Source: Blastomyces gilchristii SLH14081 (taxonomy: Eukaryota > Ascomycota > Eurotiomycetes > Onygenales > Ajellomycetaceae). From it: a stretch of DNA of 64,000 nt. Location: positions 3,887,359 to 3,951,358 of the forward strand of contig NW_003101681.1 of assembly GCF_000003855.2 (NCBI RefSeq). Reading direction: 5' to 3'. The translations under genes were made by a program, and so were the position numbers. How positions within the stretch are numbered: the first letter of the stretch is position 1; every line of letters starts with the position of its first letter. This document shows, one piece after another, positions 1-11,199 of this stretch. A model generated the notes under the pieces. That model ran no database searches. It saw only the letters and a program-made list of their open reading frames with translations, and had not been told where the DNA came from.

Positions 1-224
1 GTCAGCTGTAATAGAAAATACTGTAATTAAGTATATCTTAGTAAAGAATAAGTAATCAGACTTCTATAATATAAGTTATAATGAAGGTGATATAATGTAG
101 TAGTTAATTGTATTATTGAGACCTATCTATTGTGCGGCCTTTTATATATGTAGGCGTTCATCAAGCAATCAGTGAACCTCTCACTTATGCAGAAGTAGTC
201 AGTCTGTAGAGAGAAAATCTGACA
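1..224 (-). repeat. LTR of copia element C (left copy, cut by window edge)
   Basis: This stretch matches the right copy ending at 30126 over its last ~170 bases, both ending in the motif gaatctgaca. The shared part includes the block tgtgcggccttttat and a following GC-rich segment. The right copy keeps CG and CC steps (for example gcggaagcggtcggcccg) where this copy reads gcagaagtagtcagtctg. Because the coding remnants of C run on the minus strand, this is the 3' LTR. Its far end lies outside the window, so the TSD of C cannot be checked. Confidence 0.75.
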
Positions 225-896
225 CCTTTCTTAATCACTGCTTCACTGAGTAGACATTTGCCACTCAGCAGAGCAGTTCTATAACTGGAGAAAGAATATT
301 GCATATAAAAATAGTAGTGTCTTTTATCAAAGGTTTCACAGAGAACTAACAAGAGTTAAAGAATAAAAAAATAAATAAGATAAACAGTAAGATAAATAGA
401 CTACTGTAGAGGTAGTAAGCTGATAAGGCTTTGCATCTGTCAGAATGTCTTCAGAGCTTTTATTAAAGTATTCACAGTTATGCTGATGATGTCTATTTAT
501 ATAATTTTGACAACACCTGCAGGAGCAGTATCATGAATGTGATGATGTTTAATATTAATATAATGTATATTACAGATAAGAATATGTAGTTAGAGACAGT
601 CTTTGCAACTGCAGTAAGAGTGGCCTCTCAGATGCTATGAATAAGATAAATGCAGTGATTGATTATTACTGTGTAGAATCTTTGATCATTTTCATCAATT
701 ATTTCAAATTCAATTATTTAGCAGTTCTTATTATGAAGAACTTCAAATTCAAATCCTTTATTAATAAGTTGACTGAAGCTTAAGAGATTGCAGAATGCTC
801 TTAGTGTATAACAGATATTGAAAAGATTAAGTTCTATTTTATTAATGTGAATACAAGCTTCTCTTATACCTGTGAGAGTAATCAACTCATTATTTA
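225..896 (-). pseudogene. Copia element C, distal fragment of gag-pol (end of protease/pre-integrase region)
   Basis: Read on the minus strand, roughly 900 down to 690 gives a stretch resembling the end of Ty1/copia proteases, with a pattern like NLLSFSQLINKG, the usual 'vPgL..NLLS' block after the aspartic protease. The rest down to the LTR is too decayed to assign. Only about 670 bases separate the A2 insertion from the LTR, so integrase, reverse transcriptase and RNase H of C are missing here. The upstream part of the same element lies at 28165-29750. Confidence 0.55.
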
Positions 897-1168
897 TGTA
901 AGAGGCCTACGCCGAATAAATCGGTATAATATTTATAGGTCTTATATAACAAAGCGAAAAACATTAGAGAAGAAAAGAAAGAGAAAGTGTGATAATCAGT
1001 GATCAGAGTGAATATTTACATGTATATATAATAAAGCTTTAGAGCGGAAGAACAGAAATTTCATGAGTTTTTCAGTCAAGAATCAGTGACTGAGAATCAG
1101 AGCTTTTAGCAGAATCTATGAAGTGTAATAAAATAGTGTATATAATTGATCAGATGCAGCTCATCACA
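897..1168 (-). repeat. A2 3' LTR (left)
   Basis: Starts TGTAAGAGGCCTACGCCG and ends in the dinucleotide CA at 1168. It contains a TATATAA-like box just inside the start (about 946). It is the same length as the partner at 27888-28159. This copy is more mutated near its right end (agctcatcaca against agcccgtcaca in the partner). Confidence 0.9.
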
Positions 1169-1780
1169 TTAACTCTCTCTTTTCAGAGATAAGATTGTAT
1201 GTAGTTCTCATCAGTTAAGAGCTGCTGTTTCAGATAACACAGAGCTCAGAGTTCAGATCAGACAATTATACTGAACTTATTTTATGAAATATTATCAGTC
1301 ACAGTCATGAGATCTCTGATCAAGAATATCTTCAATCTCTCACTCAAGTTTATTGTCTTCTTCTCTGATCTCTGATAACTGTAAATGAGAAGTCAGTTGA
1401 GAAGAGAACAGATCAGTGATAATATAATGAAACAAGCGTGTATAAAAGATATTATAAATTTCTAGTGATGTGTTAAGATAATAATTATGACTGTCTAGAA
1501 CTTCTATCACTTTATATTTAATATAGCAGTAATTCAGTGTATAAGATAAGTGTGTGATTTATATATTCTTGAGATTTAATCACATCAGATCTTCTATCTC
1601 ATATTACTTAATAGAATCTCAGTGAATATTAGTTTAATCTTCTTAATTCTGTTTAGTACTCACTATGAAGGCTTCTGCTTAATTACAGGCATTGTAGAGC
1701 TTTATTACTATATTATCAGTGATCTGAATCAGACTGTGACAGTTTAGTGTGAAATGTATAATCTCTAGAAGATTCAATAT
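1169..1780 (-). pseudogene. A2 pol, C-terminal fragment (end of integrase and chromodomain)
   Basis: This block is collinear with 58195-58805 of copy A3, whose minus-strand reading gives the integrase C-terminus followed by a chromodomain-like segment directly before the 3' LTR. It contains many stops. It is cut at 1780 by A1; the TSD aatat occupies 1776-1780 and is repeated at 15593-15597, where the reading resumes. Confidence 0.75.
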
Positions 1781-2073
1781 TGTGAGAGGCCTACGCCGAA
1801 TAATATATAGATCTTATATAACAAAGTGAAAAATGTTAGAAAAGGAAAAGGAAGAGAAGATATGAGAATCAGCAATTGAAGTGAATATTTATACATGTAC
1901 ACAGTGAAGCTTCAGAGTGAAGGAATAGAAATTTCATGAGTTTTCAGCTGAGAATCAGCAACTGAGAATTAGAGCTTTAACAGAGAATCAGTGACTGAGA
2001 ATCAGAGTCTCAGTATGAATCTGTGAAGTGTGATAGAATAGTCTATATAATTGATCAGATGTAGTCTGTCACA
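1781..2073 (-). repeat. A1 3' LTR (left)
   Basis: Begins TGTGAGAGGCCTACGCCG and ends CTGTCACA. It carries an internal near-duplication of the phrase gagaatcagtgactgag that the right LTR lacks, which explains its greater length. Confidence 0.9.
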
Positions 2074-5000
2074 TTAACCTCTTTCTTTTCTGATTATGTG
2101 TAGTTCTCAGCAGTCAAGAACTGTGATCTCAGATAATATAAAACTCAGAGTTCAGATCAGATAATTATAGCTGACTTATTTTATAAGATATTATCAGCTG
2201 CAGCTGCAGAGTCTCTTATCAAGAATATTTTTATTATCTTATTCAAGTTTGTTATCTTCTTCTATGATCTCTAGCAGCTGTCAGTCAGAAGTCAGTTGAT
2301 AAGAAAATGAATCAGTGATAGTACAGCAGAGCAAGCTCATATGAAAGATATTATAAATCTCTGATAATATGTCAAGACAGTAGTTATAACTGTCTAGAAC
2401 TTCTATCACTTTATACTTGATATAGTATTGATCTAGTGTACAAGATGAGTATATAATTCATATATTCTTAAGATTCAATCACATCAGATCTTCTATCTAA
2501 TATTATTCAGTGAGATTCTAGTAAACATTGATTCAATCTTCTTAATCTTGTTTAGTACTCATTATAAAGACTTCTGCTCAGTCATGAGTGTCTCAGAGCT
2601 TTATTACTATATTATCAGTAATCTGAATTAAACTGCAGAGATTCAGTGTGAACTGTGTAATTTTTAGAAGATTTCAACACTTTCATGTAATAATTATATA
2701 TAAGAAAGAACAAACTTATATCTGTTGAAACAGCATCTTATTCATTAATAGTGATCTCTGTATATAGAAGAAGATTATATCAATCATTCTATAAATAATT
2801 ATAGAACTTATATAGATAGTTCTTTACAGTCTGAATTATTTATGCTGATATATCATCAGTCTCAGAGTGATAGATAGTTGACAAATAGTATATAATCTTA
2901 AGAACTTGACAGATTCTTATTCAGAGAGTACTTACAAATTGATGACTCTGATCTGAGACTATAGATCTCAGTAATTCATGTATTTAATAAAATAGACTCT
3001 GTAGACAGACTTCAGTGACTTGTTCAGTATTCATCTTATCACAAGATTTTAATATTATATTCTTACTTAATTGATTTATAATGATCAGAATGTTTCTATA
3101 ACTCTTACTTTTAGAGAAATTAATAGTGAAGTCAATTACTACATCTCATCAGATTCTATCAGAGATATTAAGTAATTTCAGTAGATTCTTTCTACAGTTC
3201 TTTCATAAGATGATGAAAGAATAATAATTACAGTTTTAAATAAAATATCTGATACTGTTTAATATCTCAGGTCAGTAGAACTCTTAAGAGATTATTCAGT
3301 ACAATTATTCATGATCTGAGTAATCAGTTATATGCAAGTTATGCATCTCTTGCATTATTCAGATGTGTAAGAATTTAGAGTGAGAGACTTAACATTGTTC
3401 ACAGAATTGCAGAGTGTTATTATCATTAATTAAGTATTCTGAGATATCAGTTCTTATACATAGTTCTGAGAAGAATCATAGTGCTTCTTAATATATTGCT
3501 TCAGTGAGCACTTGAAAAAGTTCATCAGTTTGAGCTGTTGTATGCTATAATTCATTCAGTGTAGATTCAGAAGAAGTTAAGCTATTAATATCAGTGTCAG
3601 TGACAGTTTGAAGAGAGAGTGTTCTAATCAGAGAAGCATGTATGATGTCATGAGTTGTTTCATCTTAATCAACTAATATCTTCAGATCTAGAAGTCAGTG
3701 TTCTTAGTTCATTCAACAGATGTCTGTTACATTAGAATGCATATCTTGCTCTTATTATAAGAGAGCATCCGTTATTAAGTTCTGACTGTCAGAGTGGTAG
3801 TGTATAGTGAAGTGAAAATAACTTGATAGCTCAGATTATTTCATCTGCCATTCAGTAAGCTTATAAGTGATTGTGAAATACTTGAGATTCTTATGATCTG
3901 TGATTATCTTAAATTTAAAGATACTTTGAAGTTCAGAGTTTCATTCTTCTAGACAGTATACAATCATAAGAAGTTTCTTATCATAGATCTCATAGTTGTA
4001 TTCAGCAGAACTCAGTTTCTTAGACATGAAGACATATAATTATAAGACATCTTCATCATCATATTGCAATATAACTTCTTCTATGACATAGTCAGAGAAA
4101 TGAGCTTTAATAACTATTTCATGATCAGAATTGAATGTTATTAATGAAGAAGTATTAATAAATATCTTCTTCATCTGTGTAAATACAGCTTCAGTGTCTG
4201 CTAATTATTGAAATACTGAGTTTTTCTTAGTGAGTTCTGTAAGTGATCTTGTAATATCTGAGAAGTTTCATAAAAATCACTGATAGAAGTTAGCAAATCT
4301 AATTAAGTTTCATACTCCTTTCACAGTGTACAGAGTCTCTCATTCAAGAATAGCAGAGACCTTCTCAAACTTTATTCAGATTGTCTTATTAGCTTCTATG
4401 ATAAAGTCTAGATATTGTATACTTTTAATCTTGAAATCACACTTGTCTATGTCTATCAGTAGTTCTGCTTCTCATAGTTATTATAATATCTTTTATACAT
4501 ATTGTTTATATTCTTTCCTGAACTCATCAGTGAAGATGAGAATGTTATCAAGATATACAGATATAAATTCATCAAGAAAATCTCAGAGTGCTCAGTTAAT
4601 ATACTTCTGAAAAATACTGAGAATGTTAGTCAGTCTGAAGAGTGTGACTACTCATTCAAAGAGACTATATCATGTTTGAAATGCTGTAAGTCACTCATCT
4701 TCTTCAGCAATGCAGATCTTATGAAACCCAGTGATAATATCTAGCTTTATAAATCATTGAGCTTGTTCAATACAAGCTAGAGTTTCATTGATAAGTCTGT
4801 AAAACAGAGCTTTGAGAAGATTTATGAGAGCATTCAAATCATCTTCTATTAAAGTCATGGAAATTAAAGCTTTAATTCTCTCTCCTGCTATTAGATTTGA
4901 AAAGGCCTGTATGAACTATGGTCTAAGAGTTATAAAGATGAGCTCAAATCATATAATCAGAGAAAGAGTCTCTTCTTCATTTCCACTAACAAACTCTGAA

Positions 5001-7428
5001 AATAAACTGGATTGGAATAGATTTCTTGATTGCAATGAAAATAATTCTTGAAAGAAAATGCCTTCTCAACTGTACAGACTATGCTCACTGATTAAAATCA
5101 ATTTTCTTCTCTAAATATTGAAAAAGTTGATCATGAGAGGAAATCTCCCTGGAGAGAAAAGTTTGAATCTCTTATAGACTTGCAAATAAGTGAACTATCT
5201 AAGAAGAAAGAATATGAAGCATTTGAAGAGAATTTCTACAATCAATATAAAAGACTTTATTCTGATTTATTCAGATGACTCAAAAAATGAGAATTTGAAT
5301 AGATTAGGTACAGGCATTTCTTATACTGAAGATAATATTAATTTTATATCAGATTTCTGAAATTTAGGCTGTGAATCTGAAGTCTTTGATACTGAACTAT
5401 TTGCAATAGTGAAAGCTTTCAAACTCATTAAAATAAAATCTCATAAAAGAGAAAATAGTTTGAAAGAGATATGAATATTCTCTGATACTCAAGCGGCTTT
5501 AAAAAGATTTAGAAATAGTCAGATTTATAATGATTAAATGAATCTTGAACTGATCTTAAACTCTGTTTTGAAAATTCCAAAGAGAAGAATATTGAAGCTG
5601 ATTATTCATCTGCACTGAGTTCCTGATCATATGAATATTCATGACAATGAATTGGCTGATTCAGCTGTAAAAAAGAATTCAGAATAAAGCAGATCTATTT
5701 AAAGAATTGTGTCCTGATCTTTTATAAAGAGAAAAATAAAAGAATCTTGTTTAGATAAGTGAAATGAAAGCTGGCAGAAACAAAAGAAGAGTATACATTA
5801 TTCAAGATTTGAAACAAAACCCAAGTGAAAATCTTGTTCAATTAAATATGAAATAGAATATTTTCATCTATAATACAGCTGAAACTAGAACATGGCTATT
5901 TCAAATCTTATATACAAAGATTTGATGATAGATTTGATTCAATAGAATGCTCATTCTGCAATGCAAATGAGAATCCTGAGTATATTATAATGCACTGTGC
6001 ATTATACAATAGTCTCACAGTCAGATTGAAAAAGAAGTATGATCTAAATCAATTAAATATGAGATGCTTATTCTCAACAGAGACAGGAATTAAATACTTA
6101 ATAGACTTTCTATCAGAAACTCAAGCAGCTACAAGAAAATGACTGCATTCAGAAATATCTGAATATGAAGAGAAGGAAATGATCAGATATAGTCTGTTAA
6201 AACAGCTATATACTATCTTTTCATATTTTGTTTTGTTATAGTCTCTCTTTACTTTACTTTTTTCTTTCTATTCTTGTCTACCTATCTATTTAATGTGTCT
6301 ATCTTTAAGACTGTGTTCTTTTTTCTTTTGTCATGATATTGTCAAATGATTTCAAAGTATCAGAAGATGTTAAAATACTGCATTTTATAAACAGTTTTTG
6401 TATTCTGAGCTGGAATTTTCTGATTTTGCAGATCTGAAATTCATGAATGTATAATAGTTAACTTTATAGATATAGGAAAAACCCTGAGAACTAAAAGTTC
6501 TCAGATAGATGTCATAGTCTCTGACTGCATACATCTATAATTGAAGAATAATACTAATAATAAAAGTATCATTGATAAGAGATAAAGAATAGCAGTCTTT
6601 CTTTATTAATATGTTTATTTCTTAATAGTTCACACAGAATCAGAGTTCTTCATCTGATTTCTTTGCAAAGAGAATAGAGGCTGCAGTAGAAGAGTTACAA
6701 ACATGTATGAATTCTTTATTCAACAGATTATTAAGTGTTTTTCAAAGAAGAAGAAGTTCATCTCAGAACATGTTATAAAGATAGTCTTATATTAATTCGG
6801 AGTCTTTATTATTCTTCTTTTCTCACTTGATACTGTGATTCCCTTCTGAGTCTTGTAAGAGAGAAATATTCATAATATTTTCTTATCAGAAGATATCTAG
6901 ATATTTGCGATATTGTTAAGAGAGTTTGATATGAGAATCTGTTATTATAGTATAGGATAACTTTTCTAGAGCTTTTTTAATATTGATCAGACTGATAGAA
7001 AAGATTATCACATGATTCTACTATCAGTGAGCTTTTCAGTGACTTCTTTTTCAGATCATTTCATAGATATTGACAGAGATCTGTGTCAGATTCATAGTCT
7101 TGTGAATGTCATCTTTATGAGCTCTATCATTATTAGAGAATATTACACTTCTGTTTTAAACATTTAATAAGATGTCTTGTTCAGATAGTCAGACAAGTTC
7201 TAATATAAGATTATAATCAAGATTATTAACTTCATATACATAGACATCTTTATATTAATATTCTTTAATATCTATGTTTAGTTTCATCATATAACAGATG
7301 CAAACATCTTTTGAATTATTAAATGCTGTAAGAAGTCAGGGTTTTGATAAGAGAATACACTGAAAGTTATACTATCTTATAACTGAAGATTTAATCATTA
7401 CATAGTGACATAGACTGCTATCTATTAT
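2074..7428 (-). pseudogene. A1 pol polyprotein remnant (protease, RT, RNase H, integrase, chromodomain)
   Basis: Minus-strand gypsy pol in order from right to left: protease (broken at its active site by the hAT at 7429), reverse transcriptase (about 7080-4280), RNase H, integrase, and a chromodomain-like tail next to the left LTR (about 2290-2074). The RT active-site box reads Y-L-D-N near 4540 where Y-L-D-D is expected, a GAT-to-AAC type loss. Many stops are TGA at Trp or TAA at Gln positions. A 5'-truncated LINE (4796-6568) is lodged in the RT region. Not functional. Confidence 0.85.
4796..6568 (+). mobile_element. LINE1: 5'-truncated Tad-type LINE in A1
   Basis: Begins in the RT thumb / pre-RNase H region and is collinear with 38134 onward of LINE2. 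It includes the RNase H domain and the C-terminal Cys-rich zinc motif, then a 3' UTR ending in an AAT-rich tail. An 11-base TSD tcattgataag flanks it (4785-4795 and 6569-6579). The truncated 5' end, A/T-rich tail and variable-length TSD are the marks of target-primed reverse transcription. RNase H residues are partly lost: the segment ILIYSDDSK reads with several neighbouring stops. Dead copy. Confidence 0.9.
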
Positions 7429-7796
7429 TAGACTGACCGTGTGACCGTGTCTGAAACCAGGACCAAACTTTACAGTTGTCATGTTGCCTAAAAGCATTAC
7501 TTCTGGTCATGGTTTGTGTTCATCACATTGATTTCAAATCCCGTTATTTCAAATATTAAAGATTCCAGATTCACTTTTCAAATAAAAATCTAGTCCCAGA
7601 TAAAGAATATGTTTGAATTCTTAGTCACATTTTCATTCTGATCTCATTATTGAAAATAGCATCAAATGAGATCATAAAATCATTTCTCACTTACATAATA
7701 TTATAACATAGTGCTCATTTGTTGAAAATTCAACAGAGAGTGTTATTAAATATTATTACTTTTCTGAACACAGATCATAATTCATATCATTTTAAT

Positions 7797-7995
7797 TAAA
7801 AAAAAAATATAAAATACAAAAAATAATAAAACAACAAAAAACAAAATAACAAGAAAAAATCACAACAAAAAAAAAAAAAAAAAAGAGAGAAAGAAAAAAA
7901 GAAGAGAAAGAAAAAAAGAGAAAGAAAGAAAAAGAAAAAAAAAAAAAAAAAGAAAAGAAAAAGAAAAAAACAAAAAATAAAAATAAAAAAAAATC
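7797..7995. repeat. Long A/purine-rich tract
   Basis: About 200 bases almost entirely A with scattered G, C and T. From about 7868 to 7970 it is pure purine on the plus strand (A runs broken by GAGA and AAG units). It lies in the left part of hAT-1 before the nested MITE. The minus-strand reading is a meaningless Phe/Ser string and is not a gene. Confidence 0.9.
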
Positions 7996-8315
7996 AAGAT
8001 CACAGAGCTGCAGCATCTTCAAAATACTCACTTCTCAGAGTCTTCATAATATTCATCATCAACTGTGTATCTCTCATAGTGAGAATAACACAGCTGTGAT
8101 GAGTTATTGTCTTAACATCATCTAACAAATAATCAGTATATATCTATATAAATGTGAATAATTAGAAAACATATACTTAAAAAGTATGATCAGGGTGAAC
8201 TCTGCTGTCACTTGAATGATATTAAGAGTAGAACACTGGAATTGATGATTCTCTTCATCAATTTCACAGACAAGACATGTGAAGATGATCTTGAGAAATA
8301 TAAGATTCTCTGACT

Positions 8316-8821
8316 TAGACTGACCGTGTGACCGTGTCTGGGACCAGGACCAGATTTTTTGATAGTCTCATTACCAATTCGACTGATCTCATTACACGGT
8401 TTTAACATTAGATAGTAGTCTCATACTGTCTCAGTGAGACTTACTGTCTACTCTTGTCACATTTTCCAAATGAGACCATGATTTCCACTTCTCAATTTAA
8501 ATTATTTTTATTGCTTTAAATGACTTTAAATCTCATTTGAGTGTTACCAAAAAGTGTTACTTTTTAAAAAATTAAAAATAGTCTAAAAAAAACCTTAAAA
8601 TGTCTAAAAATAGTAACTTTATGCCAAGAATGGGACTAAATGGGACCAAATGGGACCACTTTCTCATTTTTTTCAAGTCATGGTTTCATTTTAAGATCTG
8701 ATATATAGTCACTTTACATGTTTTTTTGATGGCCAGTCCCAGCGGGATTCACGCCAAGAAATGTATGGGACCAGACCAAATGGGATTAAACATGAAATTC
8801 ATGGTCCCGGCGGCCAGTCTA
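8316..8821. mobile_element. hAT MITE copy 1 (non-autonomous), nested in hAT-1
   Basis: A 506 bp element with ends TAGACTGACCGTG and GCCAGTCTA and a perfect 8-base TSD ctctgact on both sides (8308-8315 and 8822-8829). It has no coding capacity. Its right ~80 bases resemble the right end of hAT-1, including the phrase cacgccaagaaatgtatg, and its left ~40 bases resemble the left end of hAT-1, so hAT-1-type transposase is the likely mover (inference). GGGACCA-like motifs recur in both subterminal regions and in the middle, possible transposase binding sites. Confidence 0.95.
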
Positions 8822-9754
8822 CTCTGACTTCTAGTAGAAATAAATCTCACAGAGAGACTCTATTTTCATCATATCAGAGACTGAGTATTATTAAAAAGCA
8901 TTACTTCAATGCATATGCACTTACTGTGATGATTCACCCTCTGCACATGTGACTGAGAGTTGCAACTTTTTCATGCTGCACAGCTCTCTCTGGAATGCTG
9001 CTGCTGATTTGCAATTCACACAGTCTCTCAGTCCAGCACATGCTGCGCATATGCAGCCCTGTGTGCTGGGGCCATATTGGTCATTATAGCCTGATGTGAT
9101 ACTCACTTTTCACAGGCCATGTTTCATTTGATTGAGAGAGAAAGGGGGATGTGACTGCTGTTTTATTTAAGAGAGAATGAGTAATTGAATCTGTAGAAGA
9201 TAATTTGATTTCTTCTGCATTTGAAATTTGATTAGTCTATACTCTTCAATTTGAGAGTTTCTGAGAGTGTTTTAATAGTTTTCATACCAGCTTGAAATTA
9301 GTGATTGATTGAAGAAGAGAAAAGAGAGAAGAAAGAAATGAGAATAACTTATCTTTATAATATAAAAATAGAGAATTGCTGTAATCATTTGTTCTAGTAA
9401 TAAAGATCTGTTTTCTGCATGTATCTCTGATACAGATTATATGATAACTGCATACAAAGAATATCAACAGTGTATACATTGAATGAAGATAATATTGCTA
9501 TACAACACTGTAGCTGTTTCTGTACAGTACTGAAAGCTGTTAATATTTTCTTTGAGTCTCTTTATATTTGATAAGTCAGTAATATATTTCAATGCACTCT
9601 CTCTTTCATCATCATCATTATCATCATCATCATCACTATTATCACTATCATCACTATTATTACCATCATCATCATCATCATCATTATTATTATTATATCA
9701 TTTCTGACTGCCTCTTCTGTCTTCACCTCTCTTCAATACTTATCAAAATCAATC
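8822..9754. other. hAT-1 left non-coding region with GC-richer patch and TCA/TTA microsatellite
   Basis: No coding frame recognised. Around 8938-9120 the sequence is visibly richer in C and G (CTGCTGCTG, GGGGCC, GCGCAT) than anything nearby, as if it had escaped mutation. From 9602 to about 9701 there is an imperfect trinucleotide run (ATC/ATT units). Promoter function for the ORF starting at 9755 is possible but unproven. Confidence 0.5.
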
Positions 9755-10575
9755 ATGTCATCCCTCTTTAAATATTCTGTGGTTCTGTGAATCATCAAGG
9801 CGCGTGAGCGCTGTTACAGATTGAAGAGAGAGAAGAAGAAGATGTTTAAGTGAGAGAAGACAGATCATAAGACATGTTATAATATCTTGAAGAGACTCTG
9901 TAAGAAAGCAGAATGATAATAATTTTAAGTAACACTTCTGATAGATTTAGACTGAACTAAGTATAGAAATAATATGAATGACACTGCTCATGAGAGATTG
10001 AAGAAGAAGATAGTGAAGAGTCTTATGCAGTAGTGATAAGATCAGAAGAAGTTCTAAGAATGATTTAAGACTAAGATGAAGAGAGAGAGAGAGAAGAAGA
10101 GTATTACTGTAAATAAGCAGTAACAGAAGAAGATTAAGAGAGTGTTGAAGTAAGAGATAAAGAAGTTAAAACTGATAAGTTTTTTATTTATTGAGAGATA
10201 ATGATTTTTGATAACACTTCTGTTCTCTAATTGATTAGCAGAAGCTGACAGAGAAGAAGAGGATTGAGGTCTTATTCAGGTCTCAAATGTGCTTCATGAT
10301 TCAGGACATTGAGGAGACAGCCCTGCTCTCTGAGCATGTCAATCTGCTTGCTGCTGAGGTGGAACCTGAGACAGCAGATCAGGAAATGCAGGATTTTGAG
10401 ACACAGATTGATCTGGCTAAGAGAAAGCAGTGAGAATCCTCTTCTGAGAAGGCAGTGAAGAAAGATTTTGAAATGATTATCATCTCAGATGAGAAGAAGA
10501 AGAAGAAGAAGAAGAATAAGAAGTGAATTATGAAGAATGATAAGAAGAATGAGAAAGAGCAGAAAGATAATAAGT
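9755..10575 (+). pseudogene. hAT-1 upstream ORF (ORF1), function unknown, degraded
   Basis: An ATG at 9755 opens a frame MSSLFKYSVVL followed by a very basic segment (KAREr..., several KREKKK runs) with Trp codons turned to TGA. An intron-like piece with GATAATGATTTTTGATAAC ends at the AG near 10245. Beyond it, 10245-10440 is a clean acidic stretch (LLSEHVNLLAAEVEPE and onward), then poly-Lys near 10495-10520. The clean stretch keeps GG, CC and CAG codons, unlike its surroundings. I recognise no family. It sits between the left end and the transposase, same strand, so it may be a second hAT-1 gene or the 5' exons of the transposase. Confidence 0.55.
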
Positions 10576-11199
10576 AGAAAAAAAATTTTTCTTTTTATAT
10601 TAATTAATTGTAAGTTCATAATTATTAATAATTGAAATTAATTTTGAGTTTTTAAAAATTATTGTACAAGTTGTAATCAAGTCAGGAATAATATATATAT
10701 ATATATATATCTATAATGTATAAGTATCAACATTTTTTCAACATTGATATTCACAATTATTAATATATTTTTAATAATATTATCTGATAATACAATTTAG
10801 TAATGCTCTCTTTCACAATATTAATATATTTCAAGAAATATGACAGAGATTAATCAAGATTGTTTATTTACTTTTATACATCAATGATATTCAATCTGAG
10901 TTAGTACTAAAATTATAACTAAGCTAAGAAACAAGATTATTTTCTCTTATATTAATTCTTCTTACACACATCAGTGATCAGTTATTGAAAATAAATTATC
11001 ATCTTTCTTAAATTATTATCATATCTTCTGAATTCACTTCTTTCACTTCTTTTACTTCTATTGAAGATTCATAAACTCTTCAAGAAATCACTGTGAATCA
11101 CAAAGTCTATGTTATTTACAATTCAACACAGAATGCTCTCTTTCAATCATAATGAATAATCACTTCATTCTTCACATCTGATTTCAGGTCACAAAATTT
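10576..11199. other. AT-rich spacer inside hAT-1
   Basis: Very AT-rich, with an (AT)n run at about 10691-10711 and several TAATATATTTTTAATA stretches. It separates ORF1 from the transposase. No coding frame supported. Confidence 0.6.

Noticed and set aside
7792..8031. Minus-strand ORF of Phe/Ser runs
   Set aside because: It is the translation of the purine tract and has no protein-like composition.
8316..8821. Tc1/mariner-type MITE with a TA duplication
   Set aside because: The 8-base duplications ctctgact and taaacaac lie outside the TAGACTG ends, so the hAT assignment fits and TA is part of the TIR.
8208..8952. ORFs 8408-8208 and 8761-8952
   Set aside because: They cross MITE ends or lie within the MITE, which is non-coding.
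9602..9701. CRISPR-like or minisatellite array
   Set aside because: It is an imperfect trinucleotide (ATC/ATT) run without spacers.
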